NCBI RefSeq assembly: GCF_003286125.1
Contig: NZ_QMED01000022.1
Coordinates: 1 to 64,000, forward strand
Direction: 5' to 3'
Origin: Algibacillus agarilyticus
GTDB taxonomy: Bacteria > Pseudomonadota > Gammaproteobacteria > Enterobacterales > Alteromonadaceae
DNA: 64,000 nucleotides
Both the position numbers and the translations under genes were made by a program. Below, one piece after another: positions 1 through 8,661 of the stretch. Within the stretch, counting starts at the first letter, position 1. Every line of letters starts with the position of its first letter. The notes beneath the pieces were generated by a model. It worked only from the letters and a program-made list of their open reading frames with translations. It did not search any database and was not told the origin of the DNA.

Positions 1-355
1 GCGGTGAACCCTTACTTTTCAAGGCTTCTAGATAGGTTGATTCATCATATGCGGTGCTGGTTTTCCAGCACCGCAATAATTATATCCTGATCCACTTAAA
101 TGCCAACGCTCTGATGATGGTATTATGCGGTTTTCCTTTCGCTGCTTGCTGTTGATAATAAGCTTTAACCCAAAACGAATATCGCACCGATTGACCAGCC
201 CATTCAACAAATGTTTGCCGTAAAAATGTTGTGCATGAGTATCGCCAATGTATCCACTCTTTTTTACCACTGCGTTCAGTGACCGGCGCAATCCCCGCAT
301 ATTTTTGTATTTCTTCACTTGATTGGTAGCGTTTACGATTTGGTAAGCGATCATT
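1..355 (-). pseudogene. IS110-family transposase, C-terminal remnant
   Basis: Read on the minus strand, this stretch encodes a sequence typical of the C-terminal transposase_20 domain of IS110/IS116/IS902 elements, with recognisable stretches LPNRKRYQSSEEIQKYAGI, APVTERSGKKEWIHWRYSC and NTIIRALAFKWIRI. The frame is interrupted by a TAA just after WIRI and then continues as LLRCWKTSTAYDES to the window edge. The N-terminal RNase-H-like DEDD domain is absent because the homology stops near 355, where an IS3 sequence begins. A 115-codon open frame at 28-375 overlaps this in another frame and is not the real product. It is a dead fragment; the left part may continue outside the window. Confidence 0.75.
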
Positions 356-356
356 T

Positions 357-835
357 TAGGCTGTCTGTAAATCAAGTTCGTCTGTGATCCACTTCTGATT
401 ATCTTCCAATTCTACTTGAATACGAGTAGCGCCATTACGCTGCTTTTAATCGACAACAATCAGTTGTATTTTTTCATCTTGCAGCCGTTGTTGCAATGCT
501 CGCGGACTCATCCGCTCACCGAATTTAAGCCAATGATAAAACCCACTTCGCGATACCTTAAGCACTAAAGCTATACGTGACACTTTAAATTCAGCTTTTT
601 GTGCGCGCATGAATTTGAATCGTTTTACTTTTGATTCTTCGCGAAGTAGGTCGGCGTCTTTTTAATATGGCTAAGTCATCCTATAGCTCAGCTAATTGAC
701 GTGTGTAGTTTAGTGAGTTCGGCCTCACGTTGGCTTGCTTTTCTTTTGCTGGAATTTATGACGCCAATCGTAGATTTGTGATTTATGAATCATCTAAATC
801 TCTAGCCGTGTCTGAAGTCGTGACAGGGATCAATT
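357..835 (-). pseudogene. IS3-family transposase remnant (orfA plus start of orfB)
   Basis: Minus-strand conceptual translation gives pieces of an IS3 orfA (TARDLD, then in a shifted frame SQIYDWRHKFQQKKSKPT) followed by the orfB N-terminus (KRFKFMRAQKAEFKVSRIA, then VLKVSRSGFYHWLKFGERM) and QRNGATRIQVELED. Several frameshifts and stops break it and the DDE catalytic core is missing. It abuts the IS110 fragment directly, so one element probably inserted into or recombined with the other. Boundaries are approximate because no terminal inverted repeats were identified. Confidence 0.65.
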
Positions 836-900
836 AATATAGTTTAAAAACTATTCACATTTTTGGTGCTGCATAAATAGCGCTCTTTATTGAGTTTTGC

Positions 901-1540
901 TGTTTATTCTGATTATTAACGACTCCTGTGGGAGTATTAGCGGAGTACTTGAGGAGTGTTTTAATGTTTATTCTGAGTGTTAATTACTCCTGTGGGAGTA
1001 TTAGCGGAGTACTTAAGGAGTGTTTTAATGTTTATTCTGAGTATTAACTGCTCCTGTGGGAGTATTAGCGGAGTACTTAAGGAGTGTTTTAATGTTTATT
1101 CTGAGTGTTAACTGCTCCTGTGGGAGTATTAGCGGAGTACTTAAGGAGTGTTTTAATGTTTATTCTGCTTATTAATTACTCCTGCAGGAGTATTAGCGGA
1201 GTACTTGAGGAGTGTATTAATGTGTATTCTGATTGTTAACTACTCCTGCAGGAGTATTAGGGGAGTACTTAAGGAGTATTTTAATGTTTATTCTGAGTAT
1301 TAACTGCTCCTGCAGGAGTATTAGGGGAGTACTTAAGGAGTATTTTAATGTTTATTCTGAGTGTTAACTGCTCCTGTGGGAGTATTAGCGGAGTACTTAA
1401 GGAGTGTTTTAATGTTTATTCTGAGTGTTAACTACTCCTGTAGGAGTATTAGCGGAGTACTTAAGGAGTATTTTAATGTGTATTCTGAGTATTAACTACT
1501 CCTGTGGGAGTATTAGCGGAGTACTTAAAGAGCGTTTATT
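901..1540. repeat. Tandem array, ten copies of a 64-bp unit
   Basis: Ten head-to-tail units start at 901, 965, 1029, 1093, 1157, 1221, 1285, 1349, 1413 and 1477, all exactly 64 bp apart. Each begins TGTTTATTCTG or TGTGTATTCTG. Each carries a short inverted repeat, ACTCC-N4-GGAGT, in which the four central bases vary (TGTG, TGCA or TGTA) while the arms are nearly constant; the TGCA version is a perfect palindrome. A second conserved block, GGAGTACTTAAGGAGT, follows. There is no unique spacer, so this is not a CRISPR array. The last unit degrades at its 3' end. Confidence 0.95.
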
Positions 1541-1935
1541 TTAAACTCACTTTTAAAGATAAAACTATTTTGTAGACACATTTCATTGTATGTAATAAAC
1601 CGTTTTAGTTGATGGCTTCTCGATATTTTATAAAAAATTTCAGGTGTGGGTGCCAATTTTTATATGTGACTAACAGTCATTTTAGTGTTTTTTTACTTGT
1701 GTTTTAGTGTTTTTTTTAAATGAAAAGTTGTAAAAAAAACGGGCATCTATTCCTTATTTTGACAGGGCACTAGAGACCTAACTTATCCAAAATATATATC
1801 TTTTGATGGCTTTTAAAAATACAAGTCTCTGAGGCAATAAATCACTGGTCTCTATTTTTTTAGTTTATTGCACGGAATTGAATTTAATTACTCAGTAATG
1901 AATTAAATATTATTAAAATCGATTTAGAGGACCTT
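1541..1935. other. AT-rich intergenic leader
   Basis: This stretch separates the 64-bp array from the first intact gene. It is strongly AT-rich with T-runs near 1687-1715. I see no gene, RNA or clear operator. It presumably contains the promoter for the gene starting at 1936, whose ribosome binding site is the AGAGGA near 1925-1930. Confidence 0.5.
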
Positions 1936-2556
1936 GTGGTAGATATTAGATTTGTTAGTGAACTGATGACTAAGTACGAAGAAGAGACAAATCGTATGCG
2001 GCAGCAATTAGAATTGTATAATCTTGCTAAAAACGCATATATCCAAGCGGTTAATAAATTTAAGGCTGATCAGTCCCGCTTTAATGAACTAGACATGTTT
2101 GAATGCTTTTTACAGGATTCCATTTATCATAATATTGGTTTTTATTTAAAAGAGACTAAGTCGGAACGGGTTTTAAAATTTGTTCCTGAAAGTGTTGAAG
2201 GGAAACTATTCAAAGTTTTCTTCACACGGAAAACTTCAAATAGTAAGTATCAAGATGCTTTTGCAATCCCCCCAAAAAATAACTTTAATAAATTTATAAA
2301 TACTAAGAAAAATTTTATTGCTTCTGAGATGTTCGAGGTAACTGAAAATGTTTACGCTTATTCTGTTAAGTTCAACGCAATGACAATTTCTATTCAGAAA
2401 TTGTTACAGCGAATTTATTTTGTAGATTTTACTAAAATCCCCAATTCTGCATTTTCATCCCAAACACTGACAAATATTACTGATGAAGGTTTACAGCATA
2501 GGATGTTAAAAAAAATAAACTTTTCTTCACAAGAATATTTTGAGAGTGATCGGTGA
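1936..2556 (+). CDS. Unrecognised 206-residue protein
   Basis: The frame opens with GTG preceded by AGAGGA at a suitable distance. The product has no signal peptide and no membrane segment, so it should be cytoplasmic. Residues about 8-50 are predicted helical and charged (KYEEETNRMRQQLELYNLAK), consistent with a coiled coil; the rest is mixed with many Phe, Asn and Lys. I recognise no family or catalytic motif. It lies downstream of the 64-bp array and upstream of another unknown gene on the same strand, 253 bp away. Its low-GC codon use differs from the neighbouring galactan genes, which hints at acquired DNA. That the frame is really expressed is supported only by its length and start context. 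Confidence 0.6.
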   Translation: MVDIRFVSELMTKYEEETNRMRQQLELYNLAKNAYIQAVNKFKADQSRFNELDMFECFLQDSIYHNIGFYLKETKSERVLKFVPESVEGKLFKVFFTRKTSNSKYQDAFAIPPKNNFNKFINTKKNFIASEMFEVTENVYAYSVKFNAMTISIQKLLQRIYFVDFTKIPNSAFSSQTLTNITDEGLQHRMLKKINFSSQEYFESDR

Positions 2557-2809
2557 GCCATAATCTAAAGCTATCCCGATCGGTGTGTTCGTTAACACCT
2601 AAATAAGCTTAACTCACTTTGTTTTGCTTAAACTAAATTAATAAACTGCGTGTTTAAGGTAAACAAAAACTATTGATAATGAGTCCATTGAGAATGATTC
2701 GATTACACGTTAAGATTGAAAAATAAAAAACAAATTGTCATTGTACTTGAATACTTTTTTTTCACTAATTCATTCATTTTCTAATCTGGATACATCAAAA
2801 ATAACCTAA

Positions 2810-3481
2810 ATGAAAAAAATCGATCTTGAATTTTTACAGGCTTGCATTAGTGCAGGTTTAGCTTATCAGTTCAGCAGACAAAACATACAACCGGCTCTCT
2901 TTTACACTCATTATTTTAAAACGGATCCAAAAGAAAAATTATCCAATGAGTTGTATCAACATATGACGGGTCAATTGCAATTACACAAAAAGAGTTTTTA
3001 TAAGAAATTTTCATTTGAAGTAGCAAGATTAAATGAAGCCGGTAAACGCTATAAAGCACTCGCGGGAGTAAATTCTGATTTAGAAAGGTTAAAGCGTTTG
3101 GTGAGTTATTTAGAGGATAACAAAGTGATTGTTGTTCCCAAGCTCAATGAAGAAGAGTTTGACGTTACAGAAGAACAAGAGAAAAAATTTAAAACAGATC
3201 ATGTTTTAGTGGGTTATGACCCCAAAGATTTTAATAGCGATACAAACGATTTTAATGCATCACCCTTTAAAATTTTTATTTTTGCTCACTCCCCAAAGCA
3301 AATGCACACGTTATTTGATCTGTTTAGAATAAACGGGTTTACCTTTAAGTCCGTTCCATACAAAACAGATATGTTAGTCATTGAGCTAAAAAGCAGTGTC
3401 CAGAATATTTACTTTCAGAACTTAGGCTTAGCAAAAGACCTGACACAATCCTTAAAAATGGAAAAAGTAACATCCGTATAG
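2810..3481 (+). CDS. Unrecognised 223-residue protein
   Basis: The ATG follows an AT-rich leader without a strong Shine-Dalgarno sequence. The product is soluble, with an N-terminal helical half (residues 1-110, including EVARLNEAGKRYKALAG and a Leu/Lys-rich helix) and a C-terminal half with beta-type segments (FKIFIFAHS, MLVIELKSS). No signal peptide or membrane helix is present and I recognise no family. It shares strand, AT-richness and neighbourhood with the unknown gene at 1936-2556, but the two proteins do not look homologous. A joint role is possible but is inferred from proximity alone. Confidence 0.6.
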   Translation: MKKIDLEFLQACISAGLAYQFSRQNIQPALFYTHYFKTDPKEKLSNELYQHMTGQLQLHKKSFYKKFSFEVARLNEAGKRYKALAGVNSDLERLKRLVSYLEDNKVIVVPKLNEEEFDVTEEQEKKFKTDHVLVGYDPKDFNSDTNDFNASPFKIFIFAHSPKQMHTLFDLFRINGFTFKSVPYKTDMLVIELKSSVQNIYFQNLGLAKDLTQSLKMEKVTSV

Positions 3482-3669
3482 ATAGTGCCGTCATGTTACT
3501 TTTTAAGCTTGGTAGTTCATTTTATAAGCGAGCAGGCATAATGAGAATAGGTTGATTTTTATTGAGGCTGCCTACCCATAATGGCCGATCATTATCTTCC
3601 CTGATATTTATAAAATAACTTCCTTAGCCCTTATTTTATAAAGAGCTGTAGGTGTGTAGAGTTACGTTT

Positions 3670-5106
3670 TTAGTCATCTTTCCATTGTTGGTTCCAGCCA
3701 TCATGACAGCTCCATTGAATTGCAGAATCACCGTTACTGGTTCCTTGCGCATAAATATCGATGCATTTACCACTAGCGCGTGATTTAAGTCGGAAATAAC
3801 CATCGCCCATATCTTCCTTAATGAATTGTTGGTTGTAAGTATCTTTACAAGTCCATTGAATAACATTAGCGCCATCATTATCACTTGCACTTTCAATATC
3901 TAAACAAAGTCCACTGTGTTTAGCTTGTATTTGATAATAACCACTATCGACAGCATTAAATGTCCATTGCTGGTTATCATTATTGTGGCAAGACCACTGT
4001 AAAATATCCTCACCATTGTTTTTACGGGCACCGTTAACATCAATACAGCGGTCACTTATTCGTGATCGAATACGGTTGGTTGTTGCAGTTGGGGTTGTAT
4101 CATCGATAAAAGCATCTAATGCACCGGTTGGTTTGCGGGTATTTGGATCCCAAGCACCTAAAGTGTAACCATTAAAGTTAGATGCCTGAGGTTCCCAATA
4201 AAAAACGCCTAACGAACGAGAGTCTTGAACTTCATCGAGTTTATCAATCATGTCTCGTAAAATAGCTTCTGCGTCGGCATTATCCCAAGGCACGCCAATT
4301 TCCGTGATCATAACGTCCTTATCATAACGCGAAACCATATCATTTAAGTTAGCTAAGCATTGTTGATTAACGGTTTGCCAACTCGAACCGACTACATTCG
4401 TTGGGTAATCTGAAGCGCCGATAACATCATATTTGCCACCATAACTATTTAAGCCATCAAATATCCAGCGAAAATTAGCGTTGTCATGACAGTTTGCTAG
4501 ATGCACTATGACTTTAGAATCGGGAAACACAGCTTTAGTTGCATCATGGCCACTATTAACTAGCCAAGTGAACGCTTGCATATTTTCTGATGCTTTACCT
4601 TCACCCCACAACATCCCGTTATTTGTTTCGTTACCCACTTGTACCCATTCTGGCGTAACGCCTGCTGCTTTAATCGCATTAAGCGAATCATAAGTGTGCC
4701 ACCAAACCGCCTGTGTTAAACCTTCTGCGGTATAGCTAGCCCATTCACTCGGTTTAGTTTGATGACCCGGATCTGCCCATGTGTCACTATAGTGAAAATC
4801 GATCATGATCCGCATGCCGGCATTTTGTGCTTCAACGGCTTTAGCTACAACATCGTCAATACCGCTATAAAAACCATCAGCGGGGTTAACCCAAACTCTT
4901 AAGCGAACAGAGTCCATGCCGTGTTGTTTGAGTGTTGTTATTACATCTTGTTCAACGCCATTGTCATTATAAAAAATATAATTGTTGTCTTTCATTTCAG
5001 AAAGCCAGCTGATATCAGCGCCTTTCGCATTAGCAAACGCAGAGCCGCTACTCAGTAATGAGGAGCTGCCTAAAATAGCTGCAACTAATAATGCTTTTTT
5101 GTTCAT
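3670..5106 (-). CDS. Secreted GH53 endo-beta-1,4-galactanase with ricin-type lectin domain
   Basis: Hydrolyses beta-1,4-galactan (rhamnogalacturonan-I side chains) outside the cell. Residues 1-26 are a Sec signal peptide ending AFA-NA. Residues about 28-340 are the GH53 barrel: acid/base Glu160 in VQVGNETNNGM and nucleophile Glu269 in VMITEIGVPW, with the family hallmark IDFHYSDTWADPG. Residues about 350-478 form a ricin B/CBM13 beta-trefoil with three QxW-type repeats (ILQWSCHNNDNQQW, VIQWTCKDTYNQQF, AIQWSCHDGWNQQW), giving carbohydrate binding. The gene is divergent from a second GH53 at 5572, and its upstream region holds three phased TTACC pentamers. Family assignment is secure; galactan as substrate is the established GH53 activity. 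Confidence 0.95.
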   Translation of the reverse strand: MNKKALLVAAILGSSSLLSSGSAFANAKGADISWLSEMKDNNYIFYNDNGVEQDVITTLKQHGMDSVRLRVWVNPADGFYSGIDDVVAKAVEAQNAGMRIMIDFHYSDTWADPGHQTKPSEWASYTAEGLTQAVWWHTYDSLNAIKAAGVTPEWVQVGNETNNGMLWGEGKASENMQAFTWLVNSGHDATKAVFPDSKVIVHLANCHDNANFRWIFDGLNSYGGKYDVIGASDYPTNVVGSSWQTVNQQCLANLNDMVSRYDKDVMITEIGVPWDNADAEAILRDMIDKLDEVQDSRSLGVFYWEPQASNFNGYTLGAWDPNTRKPTGALDAFIDDTTPTATTNRIRSRISDRCIDVNGARKNNGEDILQWSCHNNDNQQWTFNAVDSGYYQIQAKHSGLCLDIESASDNDGANVIQWTCKDTYNQQFIKEDMGDGYFRLKSRASGKCIDIYAQGTSNGDSAIQWSCHDGWNQQWKDD

Positions 5107-5144
5107 ATTGTTAACCCACCTTTGTCTTGTTTTTAGTTTTAATA

Positions 5145-5170
5145 TTACCTTTTGTTACCTATATGTTACC
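5145..5170. promoter_or_regulatory. Phased TTACC triplet upstream of the secreted GH53
   Basis: TTACC occurs at 5145, 5155 and 5166, that is 10 and 11 bp apart and therefore on one face of the helix. Read from the minus-strand gene these are GGTAA direct repeats ending about 40 bp upstream of its start. The same pentamers recur at the other galactan-locus promoters. Confidence 0.6.
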
Positions 5171-5481
5171 CTTTGTTTTCCTTTGGTGGCAATGGTTAAT
5201 AGTTGATCATGTTAGTTTATTTGCTGAAGTTACTGATAAATAATGCTTTTTATTTTTAATAACAATTAGTTAGTTAAATTAAATGTTTTATTCTTTTTAT
5301 ATTTATCTTATTGTATTTTAAGGTTTATTTTTTGTTGTTGTGATTTTTATAGGGTGGGAATAATTAGGCTAGCCTAATTGAAAATAAGTCATAACGTCAA
5401 TTTTTTATAATATTGATCGTTAATTTAATTAATAAAGCAGACGAAAAAACTGGTTATCTTATTATTTAAATGTAAACATAA

Positions 5482-5525
5482 GGTAATTTTTTACCTTGTG
5501 TTTACCTTTTTGGCAGAAGGTAAGC
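5482..5525. promoter_or_regulatory. GGTAA/TTACC cluster upstream of the lipoprotein GH53
   Basis: GGTAATTTTTTACC (5482-5495) is an inverted pair; a further TTACC at 5502 lies 11 bp after the previous one, and GGTAA recurs near 5519. The cluster is about 50-90 bp upstream of the start at 5572, a normal position for an operator or activator site. Confidence 0.55.
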
Positions 5526-5571
5526 AGAAAGATGTACATAATTGACTTAAATATAATTAGAGAGGCTCGCA

Positions 5572-6774
5572 ATGATTAAAATAGTCATTTCAATATTACT
5601 GGCAATCGGCTTACTGGCTTGTTCGAATGGTCAAAGTACTGCACCTGTGATCGATACACCGGTCATTAATCCGCCTGTCGTCGTAGACAATATAGAAGAG
5701 CCATCTTCTGATCTTGCTATTTATTATAAAGGTGCAGATTTATCATATGTAAATGAAATGGAGGATTGCGGTGCAACTTACTTTGAAAGCGGTATACAAA
5801 AAGACCCCTACCAATTATTTGCCGATCATGGAGCTAATCTCGTTAGAGTTCGATTATGGCATGATCCGCTTGCGCGTCATGCGATGCCAAGTGATTACTC
5901 TGGTTTTAATGATGCAGTAAAATCTATTCAACGTGCCAAAAATGCAGGTATGCATGTGCTACTTGATTTTCATTATTCTGACAATTGGGCCGACCCCGCT
6001 GATCAAGCCATACCGGCCGCTTGGGCGCATTTGCTTAACAACACCGATTTACTCGCAAATGCGTTATACCAATATACCCATCAAACATTAATCGATTTAG
6101 ATGAACTTGGCTTGTTACCCGAAATGATACAAATTGGCAACGAAACCAATGGCAACATTATGCAAGCTGAAAACGCTAACCTTTACCCAGTTGATTTTTC
6201 ACGTCAGGTGCAATTACTTAATGCGGGATTGCGCGCCGTAGCTGATATGGCTCAAACCGCCGCTTTTACACCCATGACGGTTTTACACGTAGCCGATCCT
6301 AATAATGGCGATTGGTGGTTTAATGAAATTGAAAATGCCGGTATTAATGATTACGACATAATGGGTTTCTCTTATTACCCAGAATGGCACCCTGGTTCGG
6401 TTACTCAAATTGTTAATATGCTAGATACATTAAAACAGCGCTTTAATCGTGAAGTCATGATTGTTGAAACAGGTGTGCCTTGGGGTAACGACAATGCGGA
6501 TACCGCCGCTAATATGATGAATATATTACCCGCGGGCTATGGCAAACCCAGCGTTGCAGGGCAACGTGAATTTTTGATTGATTTAGCAACTCAAGTACAT
6601 GCTATTGATGGTTTAGGGACGTTATATTGGGAACCTGCTTGGGTTTCAACCGGTTGCCAAACGCAGTGGGGAACCGGCTCTCATTGGGATAACGCGACTT
6701 TTTTTGATTTTAATAATGAATTACAGACACTCGGTGGTATTGGATTCTTAGAGAAAGAATACACGGCTAACTAA
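5572..6774 (+). CDS. GH53 endo-beta-1,4-galactanase, lipoprotein
   Basis: Second galactanase of the locus. The start follows GAGAGG. Residues 1-16 plus Cys17 (IGLLAC) form a lipoprotein signal, so the mature enzyme should be anchored to the outer membrane; Pro/Val/Ile-rich residues 22-45 are a tether. The GH53 barrel covers about 50-395, with acid/base Glu191 (IQIGNETNGNIM), nucleophile Glu299 (VMIVETGVPWG) and the hallmark LDFHYSDNWADPAD. Unlike the divergent GH53 at 3670-5106 it lacks a lectin domain. A reasonable inference is that the secreted lectin-bearing enzyme attacks polymer while this surface-held enzyme trims fragments for the TonB-dependent receptor. Confidence 0.95.
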   Translation: MIKIVISILLAIGLLACSNGQSTAPVIDTPVINPPVVVDNIEEPSSDLAIYYKGADLSYVNEMEDCGATYFESGIQKDPYQLFADHGANLVRVRLWHDPLARHAMPSDYSGFNDAVKSIQRAKNAGMHVLLDFHYSDNWADPADQAIPAAWAHLLNNTDLLANALYQYTHQTLIDLDELGLLPEMIQIGNETNGNIMQAENANLYPVDFSRQVQLLNAGLRAVADMAQTAAFTPMTVLHVADPNNGDWWFNEIENAGINDYDIMGFSYYPEWHPGSVTQIVNMLDTLKQRFNREVMIVETGVPWGNDNADTAANMMNILPAGYGKPSVAGQREFLIDLATQVHAIDGLGTLYWEPAWVSTGCQTQWGTGSHWDNATFFDFNNELQTLGGIGFLEKEYTAN

Positions 6775-6831
6775 TTTTTTAACCATACAATTATAAACAT
6801 GCGCTATAAAAGAGTATTGATTAAAGTGTGA

Positions 6832-6856
6832 GGTAATTAAGGGTAATTAATTTACC
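6832..6856. promoter_or_regulatory. GGTAA-GGTAA-TTACC site upstream of the LacI-family gene
   Basis: GGTAA at 6832 and 6842 (10 bp apart) is followed by TTACC at 6852. This combines a direct repeat and an inverted repeat of the same pentamer. It lies about 135 bp upstream of the regulator gene start. Confidence 0.55.
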
Positions 6857-6988
6857 TTAACTGTTTGACTTTTGTTTCTTTAGGTTTGTATAGTGGGCTT
6901 ATATTGCGCATTTTAATTATTTTAATGCGCGTTGTTTATTTAAAACAACATTAATTTGTAAGTTTGGTCAGTAGAGTGGAGATTTATT

Positions 6989-7993
6989 GTGGTAACGATC
7001 AAAGAAGTCGCCAAAGTAGCAGGCGTTTCAACTGCTACGGTTTCACGAGTGGTGAATGGTCAAGGCAAAGTTGGCGATCAATGTCGAGCCCGCGTGACTA
7101 AGATTATTAAAGAACTCGGTTATCGCACTAATCATGTTGCCGTTATCCATCGTAAAAACGAAGCAAAGATGATTGGTCTTGTTACCCCCAAAATTTCCAT
7201 GGCCTTTTTTGGGCTACTCGCTGCAGGTGCAGAAGAAATGGCACGTGAACTCGGTGCCAACTTACTGATATGTAACTCGTTATACGAAGTTGAATCCGAA
7301 ATTAATGCGATACATGCTTTAGTTGCACAAGGTTGTCAGTCAATCATCTTACACAGTGAATATTCAGAATCTGAACAGCTAATTAAATTGTGTAAAGAAG
7401 TGCCGGGTTTAGTGATTATTAATCGCTTTATACCCGAAATATCAGAGCGCTGTGTTTGGTTTGACAACAACTCGGCTTCACAAGCCTGTACAAACTACAT
7501 GATAGATAAAGGTCATCGCGACTTTGCGGTCGTTAGCAGTATTTACCAAAATGGCGATCCATGTGCCCGATTATTAGGTGTGAAGCAAGCCCTCCTGTTA
7601 CGCGGGATCACATTAAGTGACGATTTATTAGTCGAAGCGGGTGCTAATATTGATGGCGGTATGGATGCAACACAAGAGCTACTCGATAAGGGTAAACCGT
7701 TTACTGCGATCATTGCCTTCAATGATCTGATGGCGATCGGTGCGATCCATACCTTACATAAAGCCGGAATTCGTGTACCAGAAGATGTATCCGTATTTGG
7801 TTTTGATGATTTACCCATGGCTAAAGCCTGTTTACCTCAGTTAACCACCATGAATTACCCGATAGAAGGTATGGCTAAATATGCCGTTGAGCTTTCATTA
7901 TCATTGGTTAAAGACGCCCCTAAACATGCTAAACAAACCCATTTGTTTGTGGCCGATCTTATCGAACGGGGCTCGGTTACCGAACCTAAGTAA
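6989..7993 (+). CDS. LacI-family transcriptional regulator
   Basis: 334 residues, normal LacI length. The start is GTG preceded by GTGGAGA. The N-terminal helix-turn-helix and hinge are clear: VTIKEVAKVAGVSTATVSRV, then VNGQGKV, about residues 2-55. The remainder is a periplasmic-binding-protein-like sensor domain (GLVTPKISMAFFGLLAAGAE; later IIAFNDLMAIGAIHTLHKAG and VFGFDDLPMAKACLPQLTTM). It lies between the GH53 pair and the TonB receptor, so it very likely controls this locus in response to galactose or galacto-oligosaccharide; that effector is inferred. LacI proteins normally bind palindromes with a central CG, which does not match the GGTAA repeats here, so those repeats may belong to another regulator. 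Confidence 0.93.
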   Translation: MVTIKEVAKVAGVSTATVSRVVNGQGKVGDQCRARVTKIIKELGYRTNHVAVIHRKNEAKMIGLVTPKISMAFFGLLAAGAEEMARELGANLLICNSLYEVESEINAIHALVAQGCQSIILHSEYSESEQLIKLCKEVPGLVIINRFIPEISERCVWFDNNSASQACTNYMIDKGHRDFAVVSSIYQNGDPCARLLGVKQALLLRGITLSDDLLVEAGANIDGGMDATQELLDKGKPFTAIIAFNDLMAIGAIHTLHKAGIRVPEDVSVFGFDDLPMAKACLPQLTTMNYPIEGMAKYAVELSLSLVKDAPKHAKQTHLFVADLIERGSVTEPK

Positions 7994-8243
7994 GCCTGCC
8001 ACTGTCGTCAACAAATAAGCGTCATCGGTTTTAACGTTGTCGCTATATTAAATAAATCTATTTTGTTAAATGACATTAATAAGGGTAATACACCATTAAT
8101 TACCTTTATATTTCCCTGTTTCATCATTACTTTCATTCTTTTTTACCGCTCCGAATTTTAAAACTACCTTTTTAATTATCTTGTCTATTTATTCGCAACC
8201 GGCCTGAATAATTTTGTTATTTACATTTTTACATCATTAACAG

Positions 8244-8258
8244 GGTAAATGTAGGTAA
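8244..8258. promoter_or_regulatory. GGTAA direct pair, 10-bp spacing
   Basis: Two GGTAA pentamers start at 8244 and 8254, exactly one helical turn apart, about 400 bp upstream of the TonB receptor gene. Confidence 0.45.
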
Positions 8259-8503
8259 TTATCCCTCTTTTATTTTTTAATTATACGTTCTAATGGTTAG
8301 CTAAATACCTAGCTAACACTTTGTTACCCTGTTTTCCTTAGAACTTTTTATTAACTTATAATCCGCTATTAGATTTATTTACCTTGTTAACCTAAACCTG
8401 CTTGTTGTTTTAAGGTGTTGATTTATAGGTGTTAATATGTTTTTTTGTGTTGTTTTTTTGTGTTGTTTTTAATGTTTTTTTATTATTGGGGTTTATTTGT
8501 TAG

Positions 8504-8549
8504 GGTAAAATATAGGTAACAAGGGTAAATTATAGGTTTACTTGTTACC
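8504..8549. promoter_or_regulatory. Phased GGTAA array upstream of the TonB receptor
   Basis: GGTAA at 8504, 8515 and 8524, a degenerate GGTTTA at 8535 and TTACC at 8545 follow one another every 9-11 bp. The array ends about 110 bp before the receptor start. Direct repeats with helical spacing are typical of OmpR/PhoB-type response regulators and of MalT-like activators rather than LacI proteins. Function is inferred. Confidence 0.55.
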
Positions 8550-8661
8550 TTGTTGTTGCTATAAATTACCCATCGGTTGTTAACTGCGTGTTAACAGTTG
8601 TTAGGGCAGATACTTAAGAGTCAACTAAAATTCAATTACACACAGACAAAGGGGTAACAAC

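Larger units (their letters stand above)
5107..5571. other. Divergent promoter region between the two GH53 genes
   Basis: AT-rich 465-bp spacer serving genes on both strands. It holds two clusters of GGTAA/TTACC pentamers, one near each gene (listed separately), and no open frame I would call. Confidence 0.7.
7994..8661. other. Long regulatory intergenic region before the TonB receptor
   Basis: 668 bp of AT-rich DNA without a gene. It contains many GGTAA (8084, 8244, 8254, 8504, 8515, 8524) and TTACC (8100, 8324, 8379, 8545, 8566) pentamers, the densest set in the window. The clusters at 8244-8258 and 8504-8549 are listed separately. Confidence 0.65.

Noticed and set aside
28-375. 115-codon minus-strand open frame as a real hypothetical gene
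   Set aside because: The IS110 transposase homology runs in another frame of the same strand; this frame is a shadow of a dead transposase.
901-1540. CRISPR array
   Set aside because: The whole 64-bp unit is repeated; there are no unique spacers and no cas genes in the window.
3636-3896. 86-codon frame overlapping the 3' end of the GH53 gene
   Set aside because: Shadow frame of the ricin-type domain; low-complexity translation and no own start signal.
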